Assembly (NCBI GenBank): GCA_043748015.1 | Contig: JAYTOA010000097.1 | Coordinates: 1-14,828 of the forward strand | Length of the DNA: 14,828 bases | Direction: 5' to 3' | From: JAIBBG01 sp043748015 | Lineage (GTDB): Bacteria; Bacteroidota; Bacteroidia; Flavobacteriales_D; Sanyastnellaceae | In this document: positions 1 to 8,079 of the stretch, piece after piece | How positions within the stretch are numbered: the stretch's first letter is position 1 | How the letters are laid out: the number at the start of each line of letters is the position of its first letter | Made by a program: the position numbers and the translations under genes | The notes under the pieces: generated by a model | The model's database searches: none | Told to the model about the DNA's origin: nothing | Seen by the model: the letters and a program-made list of their open reading frames with translations, nothing else

Positions 1-63
1 GAGTGTCAGGGTAACTTCATCCCGAACGACAAATTTGAATGGAAAGAACTTTCATCTCTCTAG
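1..63 (+). CDS. possible C-terminal tail of a gene starting left of the window (partial)
   Basis: Frame 1 is open from the left edge to a TAG at 61-63 and encodes about 20 residues rich in aromatic and charged residues (it contains FEWKEL), which reads like a normal protein C-terminus. The minus-strand frames all meet stops here. The product cannot be recognised from so few residues. Frame 2 is also open through this stretch, but it runs on into the repeat-bearing spacer and is less convincing. Confidence 0.35.
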   Translation, partial: ECQGNFIPNDKFEWKELSSL

Positions 64-325
64 GTTATTTATTTATCACACGCCTCGTGGCGCACCAGAT
101 TTTCACAGATGGAATTTCAGATTGCACAGCAAAAAAATTGAGTCACTTGCTCCATTCGCCTATCCAAAGAGCCTTCGGATTGAGCTACGAATTATCATTG
201 AATTAATTACGAATTCCACCGCGAAGATCACGGCTCAGGCATACTGAAAATGCACAAACATTCTTCGTGATTTCTGAAATTCCATCTGTGAAAATCTGCG
301 TGAAAACCTTGTTGAAACACAAGCT
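64..325. other. gene-free spacer with dispersed repeats
   Basis: No convincing gene lies in this stretch. The only open frame (35-247, plus) begins with a non-ATG codon, has no recognisable protein and runs through a repeat. The spacer contains the two arms of a perfect 25-bp inverted repeat (96-120 and 274-298) and other fragments resembling the cacg/ttcgtg-type words of dispersed intergenic repeats. It lies at the 3' ends of both a possible plus-strand gene and the minus-strand barrel gene. Confidence 0.6.
96..298. repeat. 25-bp perfect inverted repeat, arms 96-120 and 274-298
   Basis: The 25 bases at 96-120 (starting cagattttcacagatgg) are the exact reverse complement of 274-298. The spacer is 153 bp. 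Matching stops immediately outside both arms, and no target-site duplication is visible. A related 17-18 base word (gaaagtctgcgtgaaa) sits at 8601-8616 just beyond the purD stop, matching 290-305 with one difference. The three copies therefore look like members of one dispersed family rather than ends of a transposon. Confidence 0.75.
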
Positions 326-1000
326 TTATTCAGCCGGCAGCTTCACGCTTTCCTTTTCAGAAGACAATCCGAAATTGATTCCGATAGTATGTCTCAACAT
401 ATTATCACTTGTGTTGCGCTGTATTCCATCCAGCGCATCCGTGTGTGGAAAAAGCATGCGTTCTTCCAGAAATAAAAATATTCTCTCGGCGAATTGAAAT
501 TGAATTCCGACTCCTGCAGAAAGCATTGGTTGCAAACTTTGAATCTCGTCTTTTGGAAGGTGACGTCCATCCACGTCGTAAGAAATTTCTTCTTTGAATT
601 GATTCAACAAAATCAGATTGCTGAATTGGTTGACGCCCATTCCTGCGAAGACATAAGGCGCGTATTTCGGATCTTCCCTTTTACGAATTTTCCATTTTAC
701 ATCCATGTTGACGTTGAAAAAATCAACATCGAAAGCGTTGCTGATTCCACTTGTATAACCCAACGACCCGAAGACCATTCCCAGTCGAATGTCGAAGCGA
801 TGATCAACGTAATGTGAAAATCCAAGTTGACTGAACGAATTGATCGTGCTCAATTGAAAAAAATCATTGCCAAGTTCGCCGTTGTATTGGGTTGTTCCTG
901 TGCTGAGATCGATAGTGATGCGATAAGTTTTCGACTGAGCGCGGGCAATTTGTGTTGAGGCAAATGAACATAGGAGAAGACAACTTAAAAGGCGAATCAT
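326..1000 (-). CDS. outer-membrane beta-barrel protein (OmpA N-terminal-like barrel)
   Basis: This encodes a 224-residue exported protein, probably an outer-membrane barrel of eight or so strands. The ATG at 1000 is preferred because it starts a clean signal peptide (MIRLLSCLLLCSF, cleavage after ARAQ near residue 22); the longer open frame to 1054 would bury that peptide. The mature part alternates hydrophobic and polar residues with aromatic strand ends, for example YAPYVFAGMGVNQF, LSAGVGIQFQFA, FLFLEERMLFPHTDALDG and a terminal HTIGINFGL. These resemble the barrel half of Bacteroidota OmpA-type proteins. The peptidoglycan-binding OmpA C-terminal domain is absent: the protein stops about ten residues after the last strand. 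Pore or structural function is inferred only from fold type. The gene is divergent from the plus-strand barrel-like gene at 1123. Confidence 0.75.
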   Translation of the reverse strand: MIRLLSCLLLCSFASTQIARAQSKTYRITIDLSTGTTQYNGELGNDFFQLSTINSFSQLGFSHYVDHRFDIRLGMVFGSLGYTSGISNAFDVDFFNVNMDVKWKIRKREDPKYAPYVFAGMGVNQFSNLILLNQFKEEISYDVDGRHLPKDEIQSLQPMLSAGVGIQFQFAERIFLFLEERMLFPHTDALDGIQRNTSDNMLRHTIGINFGLSSEKESVKLPAE

Positions 1001-1122
1001 GAAACAAATAAAAGGACAATTCACACTCCAATACAGATTCAGATCTTGAGCCAACCTTTACTTCCGTTTCGAACCATATAGAAACCCTATTGGATACCTT
1101 ACTTTTAGCACAAATTCTATTT

Positions 1123-1713
1123 ATGCATTATTCGAGATTTGTTGCGCTGCTTATTTTTTCTCTGAGTATGGAATCATCTTTTAGTCAGGTCAGTTTCACT
1201 TTTGCGGCTCGCTCAGGATACATCATTGTCCCTGGTGTTAGCACAGGCGAACATGATTTTTCACTCGGAGCTATGGTTAGTGCTGACTGGTTAAACAAGA
1301 GATCTAAATGCAGAAAAATCGAAATCTCTTATGATCGTTTTTATTTGCAACGACAGGTATTTCGTGGATTCTATTCATCTCCCGGCACCCTGTTTTACTC
1401 AGCATCACTCTTGCGGTTCGCCTATGGCATGCGGAAATATATTACTGCTCCTAATAGAGGATTATACACGGAATTCAACATGGGGCTCATGGTTGGGTAT
1501 TCCGACGGGCTGGGTTCAAGTACCGACAACCTTTTAGGTTTCGCTGCAAATATTTCCCCGGGGGTTGGTTATGCGGGAATGCCCTTTAATTTGGGCATAC
1601 AGCTTCAACTGGCTGCAGATCCATCCGGATTAATAATCTATCCTGTTATCAACGCCGGGTTTCATTTAATACCCGCTGTTACTCAGTCCAATCCAGGCCC
1701 ATCGAATGAATAA
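1123..1713 (+). CDS. exported beta-barrel-like protein, first of a tandem paralogous pair
   Basis: This encodes a 196-residue protein of unknown function with a signal peptide (MHYSRFVALLIFSLSMESSFSQ, cleavage near residue 22). The ATG at 1123 is chosen because the frame's earlier start at 1090 is TTG and only adds residues in front of the signal peptide. The mature protein has glycine/aromatic amphipathic strands: RSGYIIVP, DWLNKRSKCRKIEISYDRF, LRFAYGMRKY, GLYTEFNMGLMVGY, ISPGVGYAGMPFNLGIQLQLA, YPVINAGFHLIP. These fit a small outer-membrane barrel. The same blocks in the same order recur in the gene at 1873-2472, so the two are paralogues from a tandem duplication. No family name can be given with confidence. 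Confidence 0.75.
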   Translation: MHYSRFVALLIFSLSMESSFSQVSFTFAARSGYIIVPGVSTGEHDFSLGAMVSADWLNKRSKCRKIEISYDRFYLQRQVFRGFYSSPGTLFYSASLLRFAYGMRKYITAPNRGLYTEFNMGLMVGYSDGLGSSTDNLLGFAANISPGVGYAGMPFNLGIQLQLAADPSGLIIYPVINAGFHLIPAVTQSNPGPSNE

Positions 1714-1827
1714 TTGGAAATTAACACATCATAAAACCCGACACTTCGCAACGAGAAGATGAAAATGTAAATAGAAAAAGACTGACATTGCTTCAAAACT
1801 AACTTTAATCACAAGTCACATTCAAAC

Positions 1828-1835
1828 TATGTTTG
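1828..1835 (+). promoter_or_regulatory. putative Bacteroidota -7 element TATGTTTG
   Basis: TATGTTTG at 1828-1835 matches the Bacteroidota -7 consensus TAnnTTTG exactly. A poor -33 match (TTTA at 1804-1807) lies 20 bases upstream. The position, about 38 bases before the TTG start at 1873, fits transcription of the second barrel-like gene from its own promoter. Confidence 0.35.
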
Positions 1836-1872
1836 TTTGACGTGAAAAAATGAATCGCCCGTAATTGATTCT

Positions 1873-2472
1873 TTGACCCTGACCTATACTAGATGCTTTT
1901 GCTCAATAATATTCCTGTGTGTATTTTTTTCTCCTGCTTCACAGATCAATATGACCGTAGCAGTGCGTTCAGGATATGTACTCTTACCATCAGACAAGAC
2001 CACATCAGGCAAGAAATTTTCTAAGGGAATTTTACTAGGGGTAGATTGGTTGAATAAGAATTCTAATTGTCATAAAATTGAATTTTCTTATGATCAATTT
2101 CACTTTCAGGATAGTTATGACACGCCAAGCGGATTCACGCGCTATAGTTCCAAATACACCATCAACATCATTCGCATATCTTATGGCCTTAGAAGATATG
2201 CCCTGCTAACGGATGAAGGAATATACGGTGAAATTAATTTCGGTGCTATGCTAGGATTGTCGGATAGACTTAGCTCCGCACAATATAACATTCTATCCAG
2301 GGGAGTAATCATTTCTCCGGGATTTGGATTTGCCGGAAAACCATTCACTGTTGGAATACAGCTTCAACTAGCGTTGGATCGATCCGAAATTCTATTGTAT
2401 CCCGCCATTCACGCCGGCTTCCATTTGATGCCCGATAAAAGTATTTACCAGAACAGCTCTCTAAATTTCTAA
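1873..2472 (+). CDS. exported beta-barrel-like protein, second of the tandem pair (TTG start)
   Basis: This encodes a 199-residue predicted exported protein, paralogous to the one at 1123-1713. Shared blocks are RSGY, DWLNK followed by C.KIE.SYD.F, YGLRRY, GIYGEINFGAM, ISPGFGFAGKPF, GIQLQLALDRS and YP.IHAGFHLMP. The frame has a stop at 1843-1845 and no ATG before residue 27, so the start is inferred to be TTG at 1873. That start gives a signal peptide (LTYTRCFCSIIFLCVFFSPASQ) matching in position that of the paralogue. The alternative is that the original ATG has been lost and the copy is decaying, but the rest of the frame is intact and conserved. A TAnnTTTG element lies just upstream. The gene converges with the large secreted-protein gene across 20 bp. 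Function unknown. Confidence 0.7.
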   Translation: MTLTYTRCFCSIIFLCVFFSPASQINMTVAVRSGYVLLPSDKTTSGKKFSKGILLGVDWLNKNSNCHKIEFSYDQFHFQDSYDTPSGFTRYSSKYTINIIRISYGLRRYALLTDEGIYGEINFGAMLGLSDRLSSAQYNILSRGVIISPGFGFAGKPFTVGIQLQLALDRSEILLYPAIHAGFHLMPDKSIYQNSSLNF

Positions 2473-2492
2473 GAACATCACAAAGCGTTGAA

Positions 2493-5400
2493 CTATCTCG
2501 CCACTGTCACGTGCCCCACAAGTTTTTCTCGTCGGTCGATGCTATCATATTCAATTACCCAAGAATAGACATCGTTCTGTACATAATATTCTTTGCTAAC
2601 TCCGCCTGTCCAAGCTTCGTTGATATCATGCGACTCAAAAATTTTCACTCCCCAACGGTCGAATATGCGCAGGTGAAATCCTTCTATGTTGACACCATAA
2701 GCGCGAAAGAAATCATTGATACCATCGCTATTTGGTGTGATCGTGTTTGGAACATAAATTGGAAAATAGGGTTTCACAAAAACGGAATCATCCGACACAC
2801 ACCCATCACTGTCAATAATAGACAAATGATACCAGGTTTCTTCTTGCGGCGTTGCAATCGGATAAATACAATCTGTGCAGGACAATCCTTCAGCAGGCCA
2901 CCAGAAAAATTCCAGACCATATGCATTTCCCAGTAAATAAGCACTTCCGGGATATTCATAATATTGATCCGGTCCCGCATCCACTTGCGTAATTGGCAGT
3001 ACAAATACAAAAACAGAATCCGTTTGATGACAATTGTTTTGATCCACACCTGTTACGGTGAACCATGTTGTTTGTGGGGGCGTGAGTGTAGTTGTATCAC
3101 CTGTAGATGGCGAAGCATATTGGGTAGGTTGCCATAAATAACTCACTCCACCGGAAGCGTTTGCGCTTATGCTTCTTCCCGGACAAATGGTTCCACCGCC
3201 ATCGGCAACAATGTGTGGATGTAGAATATTCACTGTTACGAAATCTGTTCCTTCTCCGCAAGCATTGGTAATGAAAACAGAATAGATAGTCGTATCGGAA
3301 GGACTCGCGAAAGGATTCTGAACAAATGCATTGCTCAAACCTGAGGCAGGTATCCACGTCCATGTACTGCCATCAGCCGAGTGCAGTTGCGTCATGGTTC
3401 CCTCACAAATATCAATTGGTGGATAAATGGAACCACCCGGAGAATTGTTGATGATTGTAATCTGCACTGTTCGCTGCACAAGACAATTATCGGAAGTAGT
3501 AATATTTACTGTGTAGAGTGTCGTCACACTTGGACTGCTCACCGGATTCGCTGTGTTAGGATTGTCTAGTCCTGTTGTTGGTGACCAACTATACGTTGTG
3601 CCGCCCGTTGCTACGAGTTGCGTTTCCTGTCCGACGCACATCGTTATCGCCGGGCTTATAGTAGTCAGTGGGGTACTCACCGGAACAGTTACTGTCAAAG
3701 TATCTGCGTCACATGTATTGAAGTCGATGACAGAATATGTTGTAGTCGACAAAGGCGTTGCTATCGGATTCGGAATATTGGTTGCGGAAAGAGTTGCGTT
3801 GGACACCCAATGCAAATTGGTTGAGCCTGTCGCATGGAGTTGTACCTGATCACCGGGACAAATCAAACTTACAGGTTGAACAGTTGGATCAACTCCCGGC
3901 AATATGATAATGTTCACATGTGCCGTGTCTGTTGTAACACACAAAGCATCGTCCATGCCGATCAGGCTAATGGTGTATTCACCACCTAACTCATAGGTAT
4001 GTGTGGGTTGAAATTCTGTGCTCGTTGTTCCATCGCCAAACAGCCACAAATAAGAAGACGCGCCAACAGTTAAGTTGAGAAAAGAAACCGGAGTGCCTGC
4101 GCAAACTTCATCGGGGCCATCAATCTGAACGTGCGCCTGCACAGCATTCAAATCAAATCGAAACACTGCGAGATTGCAACCTGTGCTGTTGTTAGTATTG
4201 CTCCAAACTCCCGGTGTAGTAGGAAAATCATCGTTGTTGTGACATCCCGCACATACCGCCTGATACACACTTCCGTTTTTATCGAATCTTGATGTGCCGC
4301 CATCAACGTGCTCTGCGCTTTGTGCGCCGCCGAGATAGGATGCGTACAAAAGTTCGGTTGCATTTGGGTTCAAAACGCATAGATAAAAGTCGCTGCCATC
4401 AGTTGTTGATTGAAACGCATCAGCCGAAATAGGCAATCCGTCGGTGGTACTGAAAATGGCGCCACAAGGATGACTCGAACAGAAAGATGAATTCACATTG
4501 CCTCCCCAACCACTGATGTAAATCTGTTCACAATCACTTACCAGGAAAGCGGTGGGTGAAATATCTATTTCACCGCTTCCGGTTCCGATAGTAGTATTCC
4601 ATGTAAGTGAAGAAAGTGAGCTGTTATACTTACTCACGAATTGACCGCTATTGGGCTGACCATAAAGCCCGGTAGTGATTGGCATATTGCCGGCAGTTTG
4701 TCCGTATGCGTAAACATTGTCGAGATCATCTATCTGCACAAAATAGACTTGATCGTATTCAGTAGTACCTATGAACGTGCCTGATGTAACGGCAAAACTT
4801 ACAGCGTCGATCTGAGTGATAAAACCATCGGTCTCTCCATTGTGCGTCACGTCTACGCCACTTGATACATGAGGGAAATTGCCACTGGTTGTTCCGCCGG
4901 CAATAACAATAGAACCATTGTTTTTAAACTCGATGGCGTAACATGCATCCTCACCATTTCCACCGATATAAGTGCTCCATAAAAGATTGGTGAGTGTCGC
5001 ATTCAATTTGAAAACTACTGCATCGTTTGCTCCGCCGCCATGTGCACTCTGAATGCTATTTCCGGCCATTGGAAAATTTTGACTTCGTGTAACAGATGCG
5101 ACGAAAATATTGTCGGAGGCATCTACGTTTATTTCACCCCGAAATGCATCTCCATAGTTGTAAAATAATTGACCTACGTAATTAAGCCCATCGTTTTCAT
5201 CACCACCAACAAAAGTTGAAGCCGAAAGCGCACCATTCATATCAAACTTGGAGACGAACATATCCGTTCCATTCTGATGACTGCTTGTAAAAAAATCACT
5301 CATTGAAAGAGTTGGACCACCGAGAAATACAGTTTGAAAAGCACCATTCGTAGTTGGATAATCATTGCTCCCTGTAACACCAAACACTATAAAATTATCG

Positions 5401-6386
5401 TTGCCATCGGCAATGATGCTATGCGGAGTTTCTTGTCTTGAGCCTCCGAAATAAGTACTGTACAACAATGCAGTTCCATCTGTATTGAATTTGGAAATGG
5501 CAATGTCCATGTAGTTCGCTGTTCCAAGATTGAAATTGGTTGAATACGCGCCTAATGTTGTTGGATAACCATTCGCAAAAACCGCAGCACCGGAAATAAG
5601 ATTTCCTTGAGAATCATCACAGGCTGTGAAACCGAAATTGCTAGCTGTAGATCCGATAAAAGTAGAGAATGCGATTTCAGGATCAATCACCAGATTGACA
5701 TTGTGATTGTATTTCCCGACAACAAAACGAAGTTTGTTATTGTCAAGTTTATAATGACACTTCACTTCTTTCATTTCACCATTGATGATCTGATAAGCGT
5801 ATGGCGCTTTTTCACGAACGACATTCACTGATGTTTTCACCACCAATTCATTCACTCCATTAACGCTTTCGAGATACATCTCAGCACCTTCCATTTCAAT
5901 GATGATGTCATCAGCAGAAGCGCCGGGTCGCAGTATGAAATCGTATTTTAGATTTCCATTCGCGGAATAAAGAACAAGGTCAATATTGTTGTAAAGATTG
6001 GTGAAATCACTTCGATTAAAAACCTGACAATGATTCGCCCATTTCGTTTCATCGGTTCCCAGGTAGTAGTTATAGTAATGCGTTGAGGGTTTGCTACCTG
6101 TTGCTATGGGAACATTACTTCCCGCGAAATGCAATTTGTAGGCGTGACTTTTACAAATCGGATCAGCTTCCGATTCATTGTCCATCGGATGCAAGTATTG
6201 CAAAATTTTTGGGTCGTAAAAATTAAAGGTAAATGCGTGATCTTCTGCCCAGATAGCGCCTGCAGGTAATTCCGCGCGAAAGCGCACCCGGTCGGGCCAT
6301 TGACCTTTGTTTTCCACGAACTCTGCTTGTGAATGCAGCTCAGCAGAAAAAAGCAAAATCAATATGTAGCTTAAAAAATATTTCAC
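2493..6386 (-). CDS. large T9SS-type secreted protein: ENKGQW domain, SBBP beta-propeller, PKD, Ig-like modules, gliding-motility C-terminal domain
   Basis: This encodes a 1297-residue surface or secreted protein. From the chosen start, residues 1-20 are a signal peptide (KYFLSYILILLFSAELHSQ). Residues 21-237 open with FVENKGQWPDRV and resemble the DUF7948 domain that precedes SBBP propellers. Residues about 238-745 are beta-propeller repeats marked by STYFGG (310), STFVGG (390), STYIGG (471) and ASYLGG (682) and by DNxFV/NFP-type strands. Residues about 750-828 are a PKD domain (WLFGDGTTS, PTHTYELGGEYTISL). From about 830 to 1205 come roughly five Ig-like modules, most opening with a Cys-Gly or Cys-Glu turn (LICPGD, TMCVGQ, DICEGT, TICPGR). 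Residues 1208-1297 are a CHU_C/TIGR04131-type domain (YVPNTITPNSDGINDFF, FDRWGVKIF), the signal for type IX secretion. The open frame extends to 6623, but those 79 extra residues overlap the divergent lipoprotein gene and precede the signal peptide; GTG at 6386 starts it exactly. Adhesion or matrix binding is likely, but the ligand is unknown. Confidence 0.88.
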   Translation of the reverse strand: MKYFLSYILILLFSAELHSQAEFVENKGQWPDRVRFRAELPAGAIWAEDHAFTFNFYDPKILQYLHPMDNESEADPICKSHAYKLHFAGSNVPIATGSKPSTHYYNYYLGTDETKWANHCQVFNRSDFTNLYNNIDLVLYSANGNLKYDFILRPGASADDIIIEMEGAEMYLESVNGVNELVVKTSVNVVREKAPYAYQIINGEMKEVKCHYKLDNNKLRFVVGKYNHNVNLVIDPEIAFSTFIGSTASNFGFTACDDSQGNLISGAAVFANGYPTTLGAYSTNFNLGTANYMDIAISKFNTDGTALLYSTYFGGSRQETPHSIIADGNDNFIVFGVTGSNDYPTTNGAFQTVFLGGPTLSMSDFFTSSHQNGTDMFVSKFDMNGALSASTFVGGDENDGLNYVGQLFYNYGDAFRGEINVDASDNIFVASVTRSQNFPMAGNSIQSAHGGGANDAVVFKLNATLTNLLWSTYIGGNGEDACYAIEFKNNGSIVIAGGTTSGNFPHVSSGVDVTHNGETDGFITQIDAVSFAVTSGTFIGTTEYDQVYFVQIDDLDNVYAYGQTAGNMPITTGLYGQPNSGQFVSKYNSSLSSLTWNTTIGTGSGEIDISPTAFLVSDCEQIYISGWGGNVNSSFCSSHPCGAIFSTTDGLPISADAFQSTTDGSDFYLCVLNPNATELLYASYLGGAQSAEHVDGGTSRFDKNGSVYQAVCAGCHNNDDFPTTPGVWSNTNNSTGCNLAVFRFDLNAVQAHVQIDGPDEVCAGTPVSFLNLTVGASSYLWLFGDGTTSTEFQPTHTYELGGEYTISLIGMDDALCVTTDTAHVNIIILPGVDPTVQPVSLICPGDQVQLHATGSTNLHWVSNATLSATNIPNPIATPLSTTTYSVIDFNTCDADTLTVTVPVSTPLTTISPAITMCVGQETQLVATGGTTYSWSPTTGLDNPNTANPVSSPSVTTLYTVNITTSDNCLVQRTVQITIINNSPGGSIYPPIDICEGTMTQLHSADGSTWTWIPASGLSNAFVQNPFASPSDTTIYSVFITNACGEGTDFVTVNILHPHIVADGGGTICPGRSISANASGGVSYLWQPTQYASPSTGDTTTLTPPQTTWFTVTGVDQNNCHQTDSVFVFVLPITQVDAGPDQYYEYPGSAYLLGNAYGLEFFWWPAEGLSCTDCIYPIATPQEETWYHLSIIDSDGCVSDDSVFVKPYFPIYVPNTITPNSDGINDFFRAYGVNIEGFHLRIFDRWGVKIFESHDINEAWTGGVSKEYYVQNDVYSWVIEYDSIDRREKLVGHVTVAR

Positions 6387-6487
6387 GAATCCGTTTCTAC
6401 TAGACAAAGTAACTACCTCAATAGTTGTCAGCACTAAAGGTCGGGCAATCAAATTTCGGAAGAAAATTCTAATTCCTTGAAGACTTG

Positions 6488-6506
6488 TTATTCCATAATG
6501 GAATAA
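6488..6506. promoter_or_regulatory. 19-bp perfect dyad between divergent genes, possible operator
   Basis: TTATTCCAT (6488-6496) and ATGGAATAA (6498-6506) are exact reverse complements around a single central A at 6497. The dyad lies in the 160-bp gap between the large secreted-protein gene (start 6386, minus) and the lipoprotein gene (start 6547, plus). It sits between a TTG at 6485-6487 and a near-consensus -7 element TTTATTTG at 6513-6520, where a repressor could block the lipoprotein promoter. The 25-base gap between those two boxes is longer than usual, so the promoter reading is weak. The dyad itself is directly visible. Confidence 0.4.
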
Positions 6507-6546
6507 AATCGCTTTATTTGGCCATAATATAACACCTCCTGACTCT

Positions 6547-7044
6547 ATGAAAATCTCGAAATTACTCACCATATGCTCCTTTGTAATCAGTGCATTCCTA
6601 TTCACAGGATGTCCATATGACAATGAAAATCCATTGAGTGAGGCTTCAGGAAAATTCCCTCCTTATCTGCTTGGCATATGGGAACAGGCGGATAATACAG
6701 GTGTAAAAGTGGATGTAAAAGCAGGTGACAACGGCACAGCGAAAATCGTGAAGACAACCATCAACGAGGGTAGCGATCCTACCATTGAAAATTTCTCCAT
6801 TCACGTCACTGAAATCGAAGGAGTGACATTCCTGAACGTAAAAGAATTATCCGATTTTGGAAATACTTTTTACTTCTATAAGGTTACGAAAGAGAGTGAC
6901 AACAAAATAGTCTTGTCAGCAGTGACTTCCAACATCAGAGAAAAATTCGAGAGTAGCGATGTCATGAAGAAATTCTTCGCTACGAACATGAAGAACAGTT
7001 ATTTCTTCGATATCACCGACGAGACTTACTACAAAATAAAGTAA
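6547..7044 (+). CDS. predicted lipoprotein of unknown function
   Basis: This encodes 165 residues with a short basic start, a hydrophobic stretch and a relaxed lipobox (LFTG followed by Cys22), so it should be lipidated and membrane anchored. The residues after the cysteine (PYDNENPLSE) are acidic, as often seen in Bacteroidota lipoproteins carried to the cell surface, although I cannot assign an export signal firmly. The rest is a compact, strand-rich domain (YLLGIWEQ, FYFYKVTKESDNKIVLSAV, YFFDITDETYYKIK). This arrangement resembles small GC-P-Y-D lipoproteins often annotated as hypothetical in Bacteroidota. The gene is divergent from the large secreted-protein gene and ends 4 bp before the convergent membrane-protein gene. 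Confidence 0.8.
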   Translation: MKISKLLTICSFVISAFLFTGCPYDNENPLSEASGKFPPYLLGIWEQADNTGVKVDVKAGDNGTAKIVKTTINEGSDPTIENFSIHVTEIEGVTFLNVKELSDFGNTFYFYKVTKESDNKIVLSAVTSNIREKFESSDVMKKFFATNMKNSYFFDITDETYYKIK

Positions 7045-7045
7045 T

Positions 7046-7067
7046 CTATCACGGAATAATGTGATAG
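7046..7067. terminator. hairpin between convergent genes, possible bidirectional terminator
   Basis: CTATCAC (7046-7052) pairs with GTGATAG (7061-7067) around an 8-base loop, beginning two bases after the lipoprotein stop codon. It overlaps the last codons of the convergent minus-strand gene. No T-run follows on either strand, so intrinsic termination is uncertain. Confidence 0.35.
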
Positions 7068-8041
7068 AAGTGTAGCATTACCAATGTGGCTGCTGTGCAA
7101 TAGGCATAGAATGCAAAAGGAGCAAGAAGTGAATATCTGTAATTGGTAAACCAATACCCTCCTACGAAAGTGATGGGGAGAAGCATGGTGAGCAGTACCC
7201 ATTTCAGCACCAGTAAATAGCCCAGCACCATTGCCAGCGCCATCGAAAGAGCCATGATAAGAAATACGCTCTTTACGCTTCTCGCTTTATTGGAGGCTCT
7301 ATCTGCAAGGAATAAATATCGTGGCAAGGCCAATCCCAGACAGATGATCGCGACAAGAAAGAACAAAGTTTCAGCCCAGGAAAAGCTCGAGAAAAATCCT
7401 TGAATATCGTAGGTCAATACTTTGCGGAAAAGCACGAGGCTGTCCATTTCATTGTTCCAGTATTTCCAGGTGAGCCAATAGAGAAAAGGAACAGAAAAAG
7501 CAATCAGCGGTAAAAAATGTTCACGCCAATGGAATGATCGCGTAACGAGTGTTGTTACCCACAGTCCTGCAGCCAGCGCGAGATACGGTGGAAAAAACAC
7601 TGCAGCCATTCCAAACCAGAAACCACTTTCGAAATATTCAGCCAATACCCTTGATTGTCGAAAAACCTGCAACTGCCTGTTGAGACCCGCAAGCAAAAAA
7701 ACATTGGCAAGCAGGAGCGGTAAAGAAAGCTGTATCACACTCAAAACTGTGGCCGTCATCGCATACATCACCGCCGGAACATACACCGGCACGTTGTAAA
7801 ATTCATGTCTGTTGAAGACGCCATTACTGACAAAGGCACCAACAATGATGAGTAAGGCTGTCAATCCAACCACGGCTTCCTTGCTCCGATAGACGTATTG
7901 GAAGATCTCGTCAGCAGGAAAATCAACTCTTAATGGAACCAATCCAGTTTGCCACACTGCAGGCAACAGAGCCGCCAACACTGTCACCGGTACGGCGATC
8001 AATGTATACGGTTGATTTGAAGCAAGCGAGCGAAGAATCAT
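7049..8041 (-). CDS. polytopic inner-membrane protein, DUF6427-like
   Basis: This encodes 330 residues with about eight to ten hydrophobic membrane-spanning segments and little soluble sequence. Clear segments include VGLTALLIIVGAFVSNGVF, LSLPLLLANVFLLAGL, FLVAIICLGLALPRYLF, VFLIMALSMALAMVLGYLLV and a C-terminal pair. The N-terminus (RSLASNQPYTLI) has the SNQP-type motif seen at the start of Bacteroidota DUF6427 proteins. ATG at 8041 is preferred over the GTG two codons upstream. The neighbours fit: a small DUF6341-like membrane protein starts divergently 88 bp away and purD follows, a combination I recall from Bacteroidota genomes. No catalytic motif is visible, and the biochemical role is unknown. 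Confidence 0.75.
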   Translation of the reverse strand: MILRSLASNQPYTLIAVPVTVLAALLPAVWQTGLVPLRVDFPADEIFQYVYRSKEAVVGLTALLIIVGAFVSNGVFNRHEFYNVPVYVPAVMYAMTATVLSVIQLSLPLLLANVFLLAGLNRQLQVFRQSRVLAEYFESGFWFGMAAVFFPPYLALAAGLWVTTLVTRSFHWREHFLPLIAFSVPFLYWLTWKYWNNEMDSLVLFRKVLTYDIQGFFSSFSWAETLFFLVAIICLGLALPRYLFLADRASNKARSVKSVFLIMALSMALAMVLGYLLVLKWVLLTMLLPITFVGGYWFTNYRYSLLAPFAFYAYCTAATLVMLHFYHIIP

Positions 8042-8079
8042 GTTCACATATTAAAGACGACAAAAATGAATGGCAAAGG

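Noticed and set aside
35..247. 70-residue open frame at the left end
   Set aside because: It has a non-ATG start, runs through the repeat arm, and the peptide resembles no protein family; frame 1 gives a more protein-like tail ending at 63.
96..298. Miniature transposon reading of the 25-bp inverted repeat
   Set aside because: No target-site duplication flanks the arms, no transposase is present, and a third partial copy stands alone near purD; a dispersed repeat in two orientations explains it better.
3553..3849. 98-residue plus-strand frame opposite the large secreted-protein gene
   Set aside because: It is an antisense shadow of the repetitive Thr/Val-rich Ig-like modules and shows no independent start signals.
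4236..4250. CxxCH haem-binding motif (CAGCH, residues 712-716) in the large secreted protein
   Set aside because: It lies in the propeller region where related Bacteroidota proteins, as I recall, carry a similar VCAGC turn before a DFPTTPG strand; there is only one motif and no cytochrome-like context, so the histidine is probably fortuitous.
6512..6540. Perfect AGGAGG on the minus strand near 6534-6539, followed by an ATG
   Set aside because: The ATG opens only a three-codon frame (ATG GCC AAA TAA) and is out of phase with the large gene; Bacteroidota rarely rely on Shine-Dalgarno sequences, so this looks accidental.
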